This document shows positions 10,982-23,310 of a stretch of DNA of 64,000 nucleotides, one piece after another. Source of the stretch: Cryptomeria japonica (Eukaryota; Streptophyta; Pinopsida; Cupressales; Cupressaceae). A program made the position numbers and the translations under genes. The first letter of the stretch is position 1; every line of letters begins with the position of its first letter. The notes beneath the pieces were generated by a model. It worked only from the letters and a program-made list of their open reading frames with translations. It had not been told where the DNA came from and did no database searches. The stretch spans positions 482,455,900 to 482,519,899 of the forward strand of contig NC_081406.1 in the NCBI RefSeq assembly GCF_030272615.1. The letters run 5' to 3'.

Positions 10982-12385
10982 GCGTGAGAGAAGTATTATA
11001 CAAAGGAGGAGTGTGGGTGCCCCCCGCTTAAGATGTCAACATAGGGTAATGTTGATATCTTAAGGAAATATGAACAAGGATACCTACCTTCACCACAAAA
11101 AAGATATCCGCTATGCAACAATGTCATAGATCCAAGCAAGAGAGGGAATACTCTTCAAGCAAGGATAAGATAGCTAAAAAGAGATATCTTGCTATAAGTG
11201 TAAAATTGATCCTTGGAGAAGAAGAGATATTTGTTCAAAAGAAATCTACCCCCAAGAGGAGTTGTCTTAGACAAATATAACATCTTCTAGAACAAGAAAA
11301 GGAAAGAAAAAGAATGCAATCCTTCTTCTTATTTCTAGGTGAAAGGGATTCTTGATGAGGGATGACTCACTTTTAGCCCACAGAGGGGTGGGTGAATTTA
11401 TCATAGATGTTCATTACCACATGTGAAAGAGGATGCAGTCAAGGACTTAAACCTCTTGTATAAGAGAGAATCCTTGAGTGAACAACAAAAATTCCACACA
11501 AGGAATGACATCAAGTAATAGAACTCACACCATCCACTTAATAGGGAAAAGTGGATCCCTAGAGAAAGAGAGAGAGAAGGATCATTTCCCCCCAATAAAA
11601 GGATCAATGAGAAGACCTTACACAATCTACTAGAGAGAGATTAAACATAAGCAAATGTGCAATGAACTTACATGAACACATGCAAGAAAAGACATTAGTA
11701 AATGTAAAATACACATATCAAGAAGTGGTAATCTTCTAAAAGAAGAGAGAAAAAGAATCATATATTCTCCAAGGGAGATTAATCATAAAAGCATACCATT
11801 GTAAGAAATGAAAATCACATATGAAAAATGCAATCCCTAAAGGAAATAATGATAAATTAGAAAGAAATAAAGGGAAAGGAGTGAAAATCCTTGCCCCCCA
11901 AGTGAGGAGAACAAGGAGAAACATTACACATTTTTTGATGGTGATTATTTTCAAGTGATATGTGGTCCTAGTGGAACAAATCCTTTCAAGGAAGGGATAC
12001 ATACTTCTCAAGAGATCATTCCATGCTAAGGGGAATATCATACTTGCAAATAATCAAAACCATAGAAGAACTGATATTTTGAAGAGAATGAAGGAAAGAG
12101 AAGATGTGCAGTACTCATTAAAGATGCCCCTCTCCAAGCAAAGAGGAAAACCAAAGAACAATTATATGCTCACATAAGAATAACCCTATGCAAGAAAAGG
12201 GATCTAATAATGAATAATGCATAAAGATAGATATAAATGTATAGAAAGAAGAAGAAAAATGGACTTCATGTTGCTGCCCCAAAGTATGTTAAAGTGAAAC
12301 AAGACCACCACTAATGATAAAGAGCTCCCGTTAAGTGGGCTAATTATGCCATAGGGTGAAGAGCAATATGAAGGGAAAAGAAGTG
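10982..12385. other. G internal sequence, no gene seen
   Basis: A-rich sequence with repeated AAGAGAGAGAG motifs. No domain is recognised on either strand; short ORFs at 11401-11625 and 11736-12177 are not supported by any motif. Confidence 0.5.
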
Positions 12386-13414
12386 CTAAGGCACGATGTT
12401 TTTATCAAGAAATACAACTAGATCTTCCGTGAGAAAAATATGTGCAAGATAATTATATTGTAGTTGAACAAATTTCTTAAATGTATAACATTTTCCAAGA
12501 GAATGTGAATATGAATCATGAAAAATGCAATATTCAATACCTTTCACTTGGTTAATTTTTTTGTTTTTATTTTGAGGAGGAAAGGAAATGTTCTTGTCAT
12601 ATTTCAACCTCCAATATATTCTTGTGGTTAATATGTCAGGATTGTAAATATCGTCTTGCCATGAAAGAGATGGTTTGTTAGGAGAAGAAGTTTCATTATC
12701 CATAATTCTTATTTTACCACTATCTATGCCATCTTGAACAGATTTTTGAAACTCAGGGTAATCATCAACATTATGGTCATAGGTTTGATGAAATGAACAA
12801 AAAGGATGCTTTGAAGAAGAAGCATTCTTGCGGGCTCTCTTTATTTGTTGTTTTTGAAGGTAATCTTGAAAGTTTATTAGCCTAAGGAATTCGTCCATAG
12901 AAAGAGGGGTACCACTTCCTAGGCCTCTTGTAGTAGTTTTTGTAGGAGGGTTTATAGGGACACAAATTCCATGCTCAAATTTCCCAATTCCTTATCCTTT
13001 AAAACCTTGTTTTGTAATTATATGGAAACCTCGACTATAAGAATGTTGCAATTGACTAGATGGAGGAAAATGATCATTAATTTCTTTGAAATATGATGTG
13101 TAAGGACATAGAAAAGGATTTGTAGATGGAGGAGGAGTATCATGTGAAATGACAATCTCTTTTCCTTTATCAAGCTTATCCTTTTTGGAAGATTAGGGAG
13201 GAACATCTTCATCATCTAAAAGCTCATTTTTAGTGATTTCTATGCAAGGGGAAAGGTCATGAATAAAATGCATGACATCATCCTCCCTGCATAGACTTTG
13301 ATATCGAAGATAGGTCTTAGGAGAATAAGGAGGATCTATAGATGTAAGAATGTTGATGTTTTCATATTGCCCCCCTTGCTCAAGAGTATGTGTAGAAGAA
13401 GAAGATGGATCCAT
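12386..13414 (-). pseudogene. Gag-like ORF of element G with G-patch-like and zinc-knuckle-like motifs
   Basis: One minus-strand frame of about 343 codons from MDPSSSSTHTLEQGG, interrupted by stops at 13193-13195 and near 12994. About residues 120-165 read like a G-patch: GFHIITKQGFKG, a stop, GIGKFEHGI, then RGLGSG. Downstream come two knuckle-like segments, CSFHQTYDHNVDDY (last Cys lost) followed by QDGIDSG, and CIFHDSYSHSLGKC. The C-x2-H-x4-H-x4-C pattern followed by a QDLIDSG-like tail is typical of plant Ty3 gag proteins. Protease, RT and integrase are absent from the element. Having the G-patch before the knuckles is unusual, as in retroelements it normally follows the protease. The G-patch call is tentative. 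Confidence 0.55.
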
Positions 13415-14446
13415 ATTACTCTATGATGATTTCTCTCTTGTAGAATGATCATTGGGTAAAGCATTAGATCTCATTTCATCTGCACAAGATACCCTAGGAG
13501 AGGTATGAAGGTTAGGATCTACAAAAGCTTTAAGGTGAATAACATAGGAAATGTATTTAGTTAACAACATTACCATAATACAACATAAATGATACATGAA
13601 AGCTTTGAGATCAAATTGAAAAGAAAATAATTTGGAAATCCTAACAACACAATATGACCAAGTGCTATGAAGAAAGAGAAGCAATAGGAAATGGAAGAAA
13701 CTATTATCCGACACATGATTGTAATAAATATATGCAAAAATCAATGTAATCATATACGAAAGAGAAAGTAAATCCAATTTATTAATTTCCATTAAAAGTC
13801 TCTTAAGTGAAATTTGAATTTGCTGGAAAAGAAAATCTAAAATTAGGACCTTTTTATGAAAATTAATTTTAAGATGTGAATTTGATGAATTTTGAATTTG
13901 TGTTTGACCTTAGAGAGTGTTAAAATTGATAGTGGGCTGATTTTCTGGATTTGAGTAGAAAAATATAGTCAATTCTGTCTCTCAAAATTTCAGGAAAAAA
14001 GCCGAGGACCGTGGCGGGAGAGCACACGGTCTGACCAACTTTTTTTGAAATTTTCAAGGATGATAGAAATTATGATTTTAATGCGCAATCCAAAAAAAGA
14101 GCCAATTTGGAGATAGTCTAGATTGGTCAAACTTGCAGTCAAAGGTTGAAAATAGAATAATCTTAAAAATGAGGGTTTGATGATTTAACCACTGAATTTT
14201 TAGAATAAAGAGATAGATTTGAATTGAAATTTTGAAAGAAAAATTAGATCTGTAACAAGTAATTAAAATTTACACCTCACAAGCTTAATTTTCTCAAAAT
14301 AAAAAAATAGGGTTTCTATACAATTAACCTCTAAAATTTGCAAATAGACTGAACTTGAAAATGAAAATTTGAAATTCAAATTGTAATTAATCAAATCTAA
14401 GAATGAGAAATCAGAATTAATGTGTAAGACGTTGGGTTCACCAAAA
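13415..14446. other. G 5' leader and putative primer site
   Basis: AT-rich with no convincing ORF. Minus-strand positions 14445-14430 read TTTGGTGAACCCAACG next to the LTR edge and could pair with a tRNA 3' CCA end; the tRNA is not identified. A GC-rich phrase GACCGTGGCGGGAGAGCAC (about 14007) recurs in diverged form near 14797 inside the LTR. Confidence 0.45.
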
Positions 14447-15631
14447 TGTAAAGTAGAAAATTGGATCCTAGTGACTCCCCACCTACGAGAGAGAAAGGAA
14501 GCCACTAGGATGATTTTTACTTGGGAGGAAATTTACATTCAAAAGAGGGGCTTGAATCCACTATATCCAAATCCAAGGGAAACAAGGATGCAAATTTCAA
14601 ATGGATTACAAGGGTTGAAGTGTGATTCACCCTCTTTTGTAAATGAGAAAGTTGACTTGTTGACTATGCAAAAAAGAGAGAGGAAATGAGTGAAATGAGG
14701 AGCTACCAATTCGGGATCACACTGTAACTTTGGATATGAGCTAATTAGATTGATACAGATTTGCCTTGCAAATTTGGAGAAAATTCATCAAGACCATGGC
14801 GGGAATGTACATGGTCCTCCATAAAATCTGTGAAACAAAAAGGGTTCTTCTATCTCTGCAAATGAAGCCCAAACTTGTAATTACAGTTCCGCACCTGCAA
14901 CTTACACACACAAAAAAGAGGGAGAATGGTTGTGGATAGGGGTTTTCCTCAGTCAAACCCCGATTGAGGAATCAACCTTGAAAGAAAGTAATTGCAAATG
15001 CTTGAATGTAAACAATGGAAATGTATACCTTGTAGATCCACAACTTGTTGATGATGATTGCTTTGCTTCTTGAATGTAACCACAAATTTTGTATGAAATG
15101 GCATGTAACATGACAAAACCCTAACACACACATGCTTGCAAATGAATGTTGTAATGTTTCTCCAATGGATGAATGAATGAAGAAGACTTGAATGATTGAA
15201 TGCTTGATCATGACCTTGAAATCCCATATCTTATTGTTATGCCTCTCATCCCCCTAAATGAGGGAATTGAATCCCCTTTTATACATGCATCAAGGATTAA
15301 CTTTTAACCATTGAAGGCCAACAAAGAGGAATTGCAAACCCCAAAGACAAATTATGCATAGGAGATCGGGCAGATTGAACTTAGGGCCACCCAAAGGGGT
15401 GGGGACAAGGGCACCACGACCCTGTCCAAGGGGGAACAGGGGCATCATGCCCCTATCTTGCCCTATTTTGGGGCTCAGACAGAGTCTAGAGAAGCCACAT
15501 GTCTTGAAGGAGAAAGGGTGAAGGCATGAGAATGCAAAAATAGGTCTCGGTTAGGGAAGGAGATGTCATCACCAAGGTGAGGACCTCAAATATGCTTAAA
15601 ATTATAGGAGGCGCAATTTTATGACACTACA
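14447..15631 (-). repeat. G 5' LTR
   Basis: 1185 bp with TG...CA ends (plus strand TGTAAAGTAG...GACACTACA). Its right 690 bp matches the G 3' LTR copy at 7041-8822. The left edge is inferred from the terminal motif and the adjacent TGG primer-like sequence. Confidence 0.6.
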
Positions 15632-15661
15632 GAGCTGACGTTGTAGTCAAGGTTGATGATT

Positions 15662-15671
15662 TATATAAATA
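15662..15671 (+). promoter_or_regulatory. TATA box of LTR F
   Basis: TATATAAATA in the upstream part of LTR F. Confidence 0.5.
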
Positions 15672-15829
15672 GGTGTCATATTCATGTAATTTGGGTATAG
15701 GTATTGTGTCTGCATTATCAGAGAGTTGTGTATGTGCGAACAAGTGAATTCATCTTTTGGTGTGAAGTGTTGAGCAAGGAATGTTGCAGGGCAAACAAAT
15801 GTGCTTAACCAGAACCGTCATCAGACATT

Positions 15830-16999
15830 GGGAGTGTTGACATAAGACACTATTCCGGTGATGTTCTTATGAAGATTGATGATGTTTAGTGCATGATATT
15901 TCTTAGGAGTTGTCATTGATGGCAACTCATCCTATTGATCTTATCCAATATGAATTTTAGGATATCTGGATGTCTTGAGTAAGTTTTGGTATAAGTTTGT
16001 CGGTGATACTCAGTGTACAATTTTGTGGAACATTTCTCATTTCTAGTGATGTATTTTTGGTTTCGGTGATTGGAGTTAAGTTGATTGAGTGTGAGAATAA
16101 TATTATCATGCAATTTTATCATCCAGTGTTATTTCTTGAGCATCTTAGAAGGTCTAGTATCCGGTAGAGTAGTAAAACTGGGTTATCTACATAATGGTGG
16201 TGTAACGTGTGGACCTGATTCTTTGAGGTGATTCTAGTGGTTGTTGGTAAGTTTGAGGTAATTGGAACAACTTATGGGAAGCATGTGATGATATGTTTTG
16301 GATTCGAAATATGGTTTTGTGAATATTTGAGCCGACTTGAAGCTACATGTTTCATATTTTGATATTTTGAGAAGCCAACCCGTGGGCGATCAATTTTGTT
16401 ATTGTGGATATATAAGATTGACTTGGATAATATTTTTGTGTGATGGTATGATATGTGAGATGATTTTGGGAGTGATTGAGCATAGTTTCATGTGTGCACC
16501 TTAAGTTTTGTTGAACTGATAATTAGTAGTAGAGCAGAACATAGTAGTTTATCAAAACAACATCAGCGAATCACTTTGTACCTAAGTGGAACTGTTATTT
16601 GGCATAGTTAGATGCTTTTCTTTAGTTCATTAATCATTGTAATCATTTTGTATTATCCTGTAAGGTAGTGAGCCTTCCTTTGGGTTGTAGCCCTTTTGTA
16701 ATTGAGCAATGAGCTCTAGGTAGTGTGCCTGAATGCATGTGCATTCCCCTAATGTAATATTGTTCTACAAATGGCCATAGTATAATAATATTGTGGGTTC
16801 AAATCCCACCATGGTTTTTCCATTTTTGGGTTTCCACATAAAAATATTGGTGTTATGGTTATTTTCTTATTTGTTTTGAGTTTTTTCATTTCAGTTTCTT
16901 ACTTGTGCATTCGGTGGATAAAGAATTAGGTTAACAAATATGATAATTACAGAACACTGATTTACCCCCCTCTCAGTGTTCATTGATTCCAACAAGGAG
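15830..16999 (+). mobile_element. Solo LTR nested in LTR F
   Basis: The LTR spans 15835-16994 (TGTTGACATAAGAC...GATTCCAACA). Flanks are GGGAG and AGGAG, a target duplication with one change. It shares the GAGCAATGAGCTCTAGG and GCATGTGCATTCCCC phrases with the host LTR F, so it is a related but distinct family. Confidence 0.75.
16952..16981 (+). promoter_or_regulatory. U5 hairpin of the 15835 solo LTR
   Basis: Nine perfect bp, GAACACTGA with TCAGTGTTC, 12-nt loop, 13 nt before the LTR end. Confidence 0.7.
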
Positions 17000-17334
17000 A
17001 TTCTATTCTTTTAGTTCATATAAACCATATTGTTGTTCGGATGTTCTTGTAAGGTATTTAACCTTCCCTGAGGGTTGTAGCCTTCTAGGTCATTATATTT
17101 TGAGCAATGAGCTCTAGGCAGTGTGCCTGAATGCATGTGCATTCCCCATTGTAATATTTACACATACTAATGCAGAGTATCATCTTATTGTGGGTAGGTT
17201 CCCACCACGGTTTTTCCCTTAACCAGGTTTTACACATCAAAATCTTAGTGTTATGTGTGTTGTTATTGTGTTTATCTTTTTTCTCACTACAATTGATCAG
17301 ATTTGAGAGTTGTGCTTAATTTGTTAGATCTGGT

Positions 17335-17365
17335 GAAAATTGATTCACCACCCCTCTCAGTTTTC
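17335..17365 (+). promoter_or_regulatory. U5 hairpin of LTR F
   Basis: Arms GAAAATTGA and TCAGTTTTC pair at nine positions with one G-U wobble; the loop is C-rich, 20 nt before the LTR end. Confidence 0.6.
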
Positions 17366-17385
17366 CTTCATTGTTGCTGCCAACA

Positions 17386-18112
17386 ATGAAGATCATGAAG
17401 CTCAAATGAAAATACAAGATAATTACAAAAATATAAGAACAAATTCTATAATATCACATGTAGACAAAGTAATGTCAGCTAAGATGCACGAACCCAAATC
17501 ACACACCTTGAATGCAAAACACCTCCAAGAATTATGCATCGAACATCTGCAACATGCTACAAGCATCTTGTCAGTCACAAATATGAAGAACACTCACACA
17601 CCAGAGAAAATCATCAATTATGCACATAATAATCAATGTAGACCACCAACACAAAAGGCACATGATCCAAAAACATCCACAATCATCATGAATTATCACC
17701 GCAACATCCACAACAACTCAAATTACTAGAATCATATCATTATTATACAAAACTTCAAGAACACTATCTGGAATGATTGTCAACATGGAAAAATAACTTG
17801 CAAAGATCCAAACCACAAACCAACTGAATTGAATATATGCATAAATGTCCCAAACGCTTCTCCAGATCTGCAAATCAAGATATTACAATGCAGATGAAAA
17901 TAATGAACACTCTGGCATCACTAAACAACAAAAAAACCAGCCACAACACAAATATCCATAACTCCCTCAAATCTTCATGGGAACCTCTAAAAAATTATAC
18001 TGAATCATCTAAACATGTCCCTCTACAAGCCCTTTAATCTGAAAACTCTGATTATCAACAAGCTAAACAAACCAGCTCACTGAACTCACTACATCACTGT
18101 CACAGATGGAGG
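17386..18112. other. Unassigned AT-rich sequence
   Basis: Two ORFs (17340-17729 and 17837-18037) are lysine/asparagine/histidine-rich and match nothing I know. This is probably LTR debris preceding the LTR end at 18194. Confidence 0.4.
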
Positions 18113-18450
18113 AATATGTTGACATCAATGACAACAAATCTCTTAAATATCTCTCAAGCACATATTTGCAACATAATATACACAATCTCCAACAATACCC
18201 CCCTTTGACATTGATGGCAACAGATAATGGGAAAAACCATCAATGATAAACAAAACAACAACTCTCATATTATTCTCTCTCCCTTACATGACACTCTCCT
18301 AATACCATTTTTCACATGAATCTCTCTCACCCTTTGACATTAATGGAAAAGGCACATATTTTCACCTCAAAACAAAAAACTAACTTAGTGACTACTCCCC
18401 CTGAGTAGTAGCCTCCACTCATCAATCTAGATCAAAAGATATGACTATGA
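18113..18450 (-). mobile_element. 3' end of a minus-strand C-like Copia element
   Basis: TGTTGACATCAATGACAAC and the end CTCCAACA at 18194 mark an LTR terminus. It is followed by a pyrimidine tract ATACCCCCCTTTGAC (a polypurine tract on the minus strand) and sequence containing CTACTCCCCCTGAG, also found next to the C-family 3' LTR at 35960. The rest of the element is missing. Confidence 0.55.
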
Positions 18451-20084
18451 AATGCATCAGACATAGGCATATCAATGCATCTTAGTTCTGATCAGGAGGG
18501 GCAATCATCCCTAACTTCCCTCTGAGTGATGCAAGAGCACCCAAAGACACAAATTAAGTCTAAAAGAGCCTGGTATCACCCATGAGGTGAAAATGATCAT
18601 CTGTAATAGGTTGATAGTTTTGTGAGTCAATAAGACCCCATTGATGTAAGACATTGTCATGGTTACATTTTATAAGCCACCACAAATAAATGACCATGTG
18701 GATCAATAGGAGTCTAGGCATGAGTTAGGAAAATAAATATTGGTCTTAGAAACATCAGACCAATCCTTAGAATAGGTCAAATACACCTTGGAGTTTCCAA
18801 ATTGGAAAAGTGCAAGTTGACAACTTTTGTTGTCATGGAAAAATGTTGTAAAAAGGGATCACTAATCCTCCTACGGTTCCAAAGTTTGAAAAGTGGTTGG
18901 AAACTATTAGGGAGGCTATATTATTCCCACTTGGATCAATTCCAGGTTGTTGCTAGTGTAGCTATTGAAGTTGATGAAATTTGATGATGTTTTGGAGTTT
19001 GGAGCAATACAATATACTTGGAGTTTTCTGAAATTCTATGTTTTTGTTGTTCATTTATGATCAATATGGATTGGTGGATGTCTGAAACCAATTGGATGAG
19101 TTAGGGAGGTCTCTTAACTTTCATTTGAATCAATTTTGAGGTTTTTGTAACAATTAGGTTGTAGGGATCCATCCAAATCTAACCAAACTGGTCACAAACC
19201 TTGTTGGTACCTAGGATTTCACTGTAAAGATGCCCTTAATTTGACATTTTCATCGGAGGACCAAAAAAAATATGGGGAAAATATTATAAGGGCCATTGTA
19301 TCATAATATTTTGGTGTTGGTTTGTAGGGAGGCTCCAAGTCCGAAGAGATTGAATTGACCCTAGGCGGGCATCTCTATGTGACCGCTTGAACTGCAGAAG
19401 TGGAAATCACTTGCAAAAGATAAAGAAGATGAGATCAAGTATTGAAACCTTGGATTTGGTGGTTTGACACCTTAACCCACCTTTCAGAAGTTTTTTTTTA
19501 GTTGGGGTACTTATACAAAGGGTACTTGCTTTGTAAATTAGGCCTAATTGGCTTAATTAGGTCTGGAAGGACAACAAGGGTATAGACCTTTCAACTCATG
19601 GTTAGAGTCTAAGCCTTTGGGGAATTGTGTAACTCGATAAAGGGTATCTGAATCTACCTTTAATTTGTCTTGTCCTTTGGAATTTTGTTGTTATCTCTGG
19701 AGAACTCAACCGAAAGGGCTACTAGGCTACCGGTAGGGCTACTAGACAATAGGACAGTTGTGCGACAAGTATTCCGTAACACATTTGATAGCCATATCTT
19801 ATGGGTGTTTTATGTTTTTTGGATCACCAATAGATAAAAGCCAATAGGTTTCCATCCCACCAGTACCGAAAGATACTAAACCGGTATGGATCTGGTCACA
19901 CAAATTGTTGTGTGAGTTGAGTATTTGGTAGGTGTGTTTTTCAAACCTTGAACAAAGAAAAGAACTTGTTTTGAACATAGTAGTTGTGGGTGAGAGAAGG
20001 TTTTCACCTATTTTGTTGCCTGACTCTACATCACTGAGATAGTTAAAAGTATCATTAGGCAAAGGCTTCATGAAAATGTCCGTT
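18451..20084. other. Unassigned sequence
   Basis: No protein domain, LTR terminus or clear repeat seen. A short phrase GGGCTACTAG is duplicated near 19717 and 19736. Confidence 0.4.
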
Positions 20085-21230
20085 TTAGATGCTTAATTAA
20101 TTAATTTAACCTTACTACATAATTAATTGATTAAATTATGTTACCCTTTATTCTTTCCAGAATTAAATAAAATTTTATTTAATTAATCCTGTCACTCTAG
20201 TCCAATAATTGATTTATTAAATAAATGAATTATTCCTTATTCTTCTAAAGCTCTCCAAAGTAATTAATTATTCTAAATCCCCTTTAGTTAATTAATTCAA
20301 ATTAAATAACTAAATAATGTTATTCCTAGAAATCATTTTCCTCTAATTTTCACTTAAGCTAATTAATTCTTCTGCAAGCATGCTTATCATTATCTCCTAA
20401 TTTTTAATTCCTCCACTCATTCTCTCTCCTCTTGTCAAATCCTCCTAAATTTCCCACTTGTCTTCTAATCTCTCATCGTCCCACTTAATCACTCCTAATC
20501 ATTTTATAGTGCCTAATTCTCTTGATTAGCCACCAGTCAACCAATTGCCATAAATGGCTTGTCCCCCTCTCAATCCCCAACCTTAAATGCACCAACTTTG
20601 GTCATTTCAAAGATTTTAAATTTATTCTTCCCCCATGCATTCTCATCTTCCCAAGGAATTTTTAATTCCCTTGTCATCCCCCAAGGAATTTTTAATTCCT
20701 TTTTGTCTTCCCAATGTATTTGAGGGTATCTTCCCCATGTACATTATGGAGTGTGGAGACAAGAAATGCCTTTATGGAAAATCTCTTGGTCTCCACACCA
20801 TGTCCTCTCAATCTAGCTCATCTATCTCCTTCAATCTCAACCATCCATTCTTCCTCCTTCCAATCTATAAATTTGGGTCTCCTCCCCTTCATTCCATATC
20901 TCTTGTTTATGCAATCTCATGATGCTAACATAGCTTTTGAAATACCCCTTGTGCATCCATACTATAGGCAAATTTAGATATCCACCCATATCCATTATCC
21001 ACTTGCTATCCCTAATCCATTTAGCACTCCATCCTTTGATCACAGTTGTTGTGTGTGGAGAGCAATCCACAAAACCATCTTGGAGTTCGTCAAATCAAGT
21101 GGAGATAGGGTGCTTCTTCACTTCATCAAAAGCTCAATCCGAAGGAGAAGGTAAAATTTCAAGGCATAATGATTTGATTTTTATTATTTTGAATGTTTTA
21201 TTTGATTAATCAACTATTTCATTTACCTTG
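20085..21230 (+). repeat. AT-rich block resembling a Ty3-type LTR
   Basis: TTAATTAATT-type tracts, then a pyrimidine-rich segment with a duplicated CAAGGAATTTTTAATTCC (20653 and 20681) and a TATA-like CTATAAATTT at 20865. Order and composition match LTR H (22166 on) and LTR D, but no terminus is found. Low confidence. Confidence 0.35.
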
Positions 21231-21299
21231 TGACTTTCACCCTCTTCATTTTGTCATGTCTGGTGGGACCCACGTCCCTAGTTACTAAAATTAAAAAAT

Positions 21300-22020
21300 T
21301 GAGTTTTTGTAAGTTTTTAGGTTGCAGGCTCCAGTTCAACATCTACGTTTTCAAATCAACATCTGTGTTTCATTGCTTCGATGTATACGTTTTGAATCAT
21401 CGTCTATGTGAAAAATTTGAATTTCTAATGCACCTTTTTTGTAGGTCTTGTACATCGACGTCTTCGCACCTGGAACTACGTCTCCACCTAGTGTCTTTGG
21501 ACACTTACTTTAGAGATTTATTTTCTTCTTTTCACAATTTAAAAAGAACAAAAAAACTTAAAAAGGCTTAAAAAGAACAAAAAAACATATTAGTATAGTG
21601 GTTTTTATTTTCGGTTTTACAAGTTAATAAAAAAATTTAGGCTAACTAGGCTAGTTTTCGGGCAGATTGACACATCAACGTTTGTGCCTCAGTTTGATGT
21701 TTGCGTCATACCTAATCTCTTGCCTAGATTCAAATTTTAAATTTTAAATTTTTTTGGGTAACGGTTTGTTGGCTTTACTATTTTGATGTCTGTGCATATG
21801 CTTAATGTCTGCACTTTAGATTGACATCCGCGTTTTAATACTTTAGTGATTAGACTTCAAATTTTAAAATTTAAATTTTCTCACATTTTTTATTTTTGTT
21901 TTGATAGGAAGACCTACTTCAGCGTCTTTGCAAACATTTAATGTCTACATAGACATTCGACGTCTATGCCTGTGCTTCGGCGTCTACGTGTAGGCCTTAT
22001 AAATTTTGTTTTACTGATCT
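21300..22020 (+). repeat. Irregular array of a GACGTCTACG-like motif
   Basis: At least a dozen loose copies of (A/G)(A/C)(C/T)GTCT(A/G)(C/T)G, such as CGACGTCTTCG, TCGACGTCTATG, GGCGTCTACG, GATGTCTGTG and GACATCCGCG, at uneven 20-70 bp spacing, separated by T-rich spacers. No ORF structure explains it. Confidence 0.5.
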
Positions 22021-22165
22021 AAAATTTAGTTTTTGTAGGTGTTTTGTTTTTCCAAGGCTGAATTTTGAGACTAATAATAGATTTTTATGCAACCTTGCTT
22101 GTCAAAGAGCATCCTTTTTCCACTAGTTTAGTTTGTTTTCTCACATTATAGATTAGATAACCATG

Positions 22166-23310
22166 TGTATACACCTAAAATTGGCTATGAGCAATTAAAT
22201 AAATATTTTATATTTATTTAATAATTATTCTTCTATTAAATAGTTAATTTGAAAAGATTAATTCATTTCATTCATTTTCATGTCTTTCTATTAATTAATA
22301 CTTTATTAATTAATTCATCTATTTTATTCCTCTAATTAATTAAATATCTAATATTTAATTATCCTATTCTTCTAATTAATTAAATATCTAATATTTAATT
22401 ATCTCCTCCAAACAATTAAATATCCAATATTTAATAGTTATTCTCCTATCCTATAGTCTCAAAATTTAAATAATTTCTTAAATTATTTAATCTTTCTTAT
22501 CTAACTCACCCTCCATCTCCACTTCATCTTCCCTTTGCCAACTCATCAAACATGTGGCTAAGGAAATTAATATTTCTTAATATTAATTCATCATTTATCT
22601 CCAACTTCCAAACTTCATGAAAATTGTGTACATACACACATTTCATAACCATTTCCTATATTCTCTCCAACACCCCCTACATCTTAGGAAGGACTTGAGT
22701 CCACTTGTCCTCTCATGCCTAAATTTCCTCCAACCATCCCTAGATTCTCTCAATCAGCAACCCAGTCAAGGTGAGATGAGTGACACTTGTCTTCTCCTTC
22801 CCCCTTTCTCTGAACCTTCACCTTTGCTCATAGCCATTCAAATCTCTAGATCTGATTAGGACCGTTAATCTAAGCCACATCATCTTATCCTCTCAAAGTC
22901 TATAAAATCAAGAGCTTCAGTTGAGAGAGTTAATCTTCAAGTTAGTCTTCAAAATAGTTTTCAATCAATCATATGCATCTGTGAGTTTTTGAAGCAATTA
23001 GCAAATAGCAAATATCATATAGCATTTTAGCATAATCATTTTAGCATAATCATGTAGTATTGCATATCATACTATCAGTTAACTACAAGTTATCGGTCTA
23101 TTTTTCATATGCCATATTGGAAGCCATCAGTGCATTGTCTGAGAGCACACCATCTGCAACCAAGAACCGTGGAGTTAGGACACAATGAGACATAAGCCAT
23201 GAAGGTAAAATAATGTTTTATTTTAGTATGTATTTCATGTAGTTTCACTAGTGGAATTTGGATTTCCTGTATGCATTTCCATTTGTATTTTGTGAAACTA
23301 ACTTATTACA
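22166..23310 (+). repeat. LTR H, related to LTR D
   Basis: Opens TGTATACACCTAAAATTGGC, close to the D LTR start TGTAGACACCTAAAAATGG, then AT tracts (ATTAAATAT repeats 22330-22440) and TATAAAAT at 22901. The end is not certain; TTATTACA near 23310 is a candidate. It could be the 5' LTR of the gag frame at 25216, which would make both a Ty3 element. Confidence 0.5.

Larger units (their letters stand above)
7041..15631 (-). mobile_element. G: minus-strand LTR element with a gag-like ORF only
   Basis: Two copies of one sequence (7041-7595 plus 8687-8822; and 14941-15631) run in the same direction on either side of a 5.6-kb internal part. In minus-strand sense the LTR opens TGT(A/T)GTGTCATAAAATTG; the intact copy closes ...CTACTTTACA at 14447. 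A purine tract lies next to the 3' LTR (8823-8837) and TTTTGGTGAACCCAAC, a possible primer site starting TGG, lies next to the 5' LTR. The only ORF is gag-like (12386-13414). The 3' LTR is cut by element A on the left, so the left target duplication is not visible. The two nested solo LTRs are younger. Assignment as one element is inference. Confidence 0.6.
15632..17385 (+). repeat. LTR F, 5'-truncated, with a nested solo LTR
   Basis: The portion 15632-15834 holds a TATA box and resumes after the nested LTR at 17000. The whole reads as one Copia-type LTR ending CTGCCAACA at 17385. Its start was removed by the G insertion at 15631. No primer site follows, so it is a solo or 3' LTR. Confidence 0.6.

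Noticed and set aside
7041-15631. A pol gene for element G
   Set aside because: Both strands were read for RT, integrase and RNase H motifs and none were found.
17340-17729. 129-codon ORF as a host gene
   Set aside because: It begins within the end of LTR F, is low in complexity and has no recognisable motif.
21230-21571. 113-codon ORF as a gene
   Set aside because: It overlaps the irregular repeat array and shows no domain; long frames are expected in such T-rich repeats.
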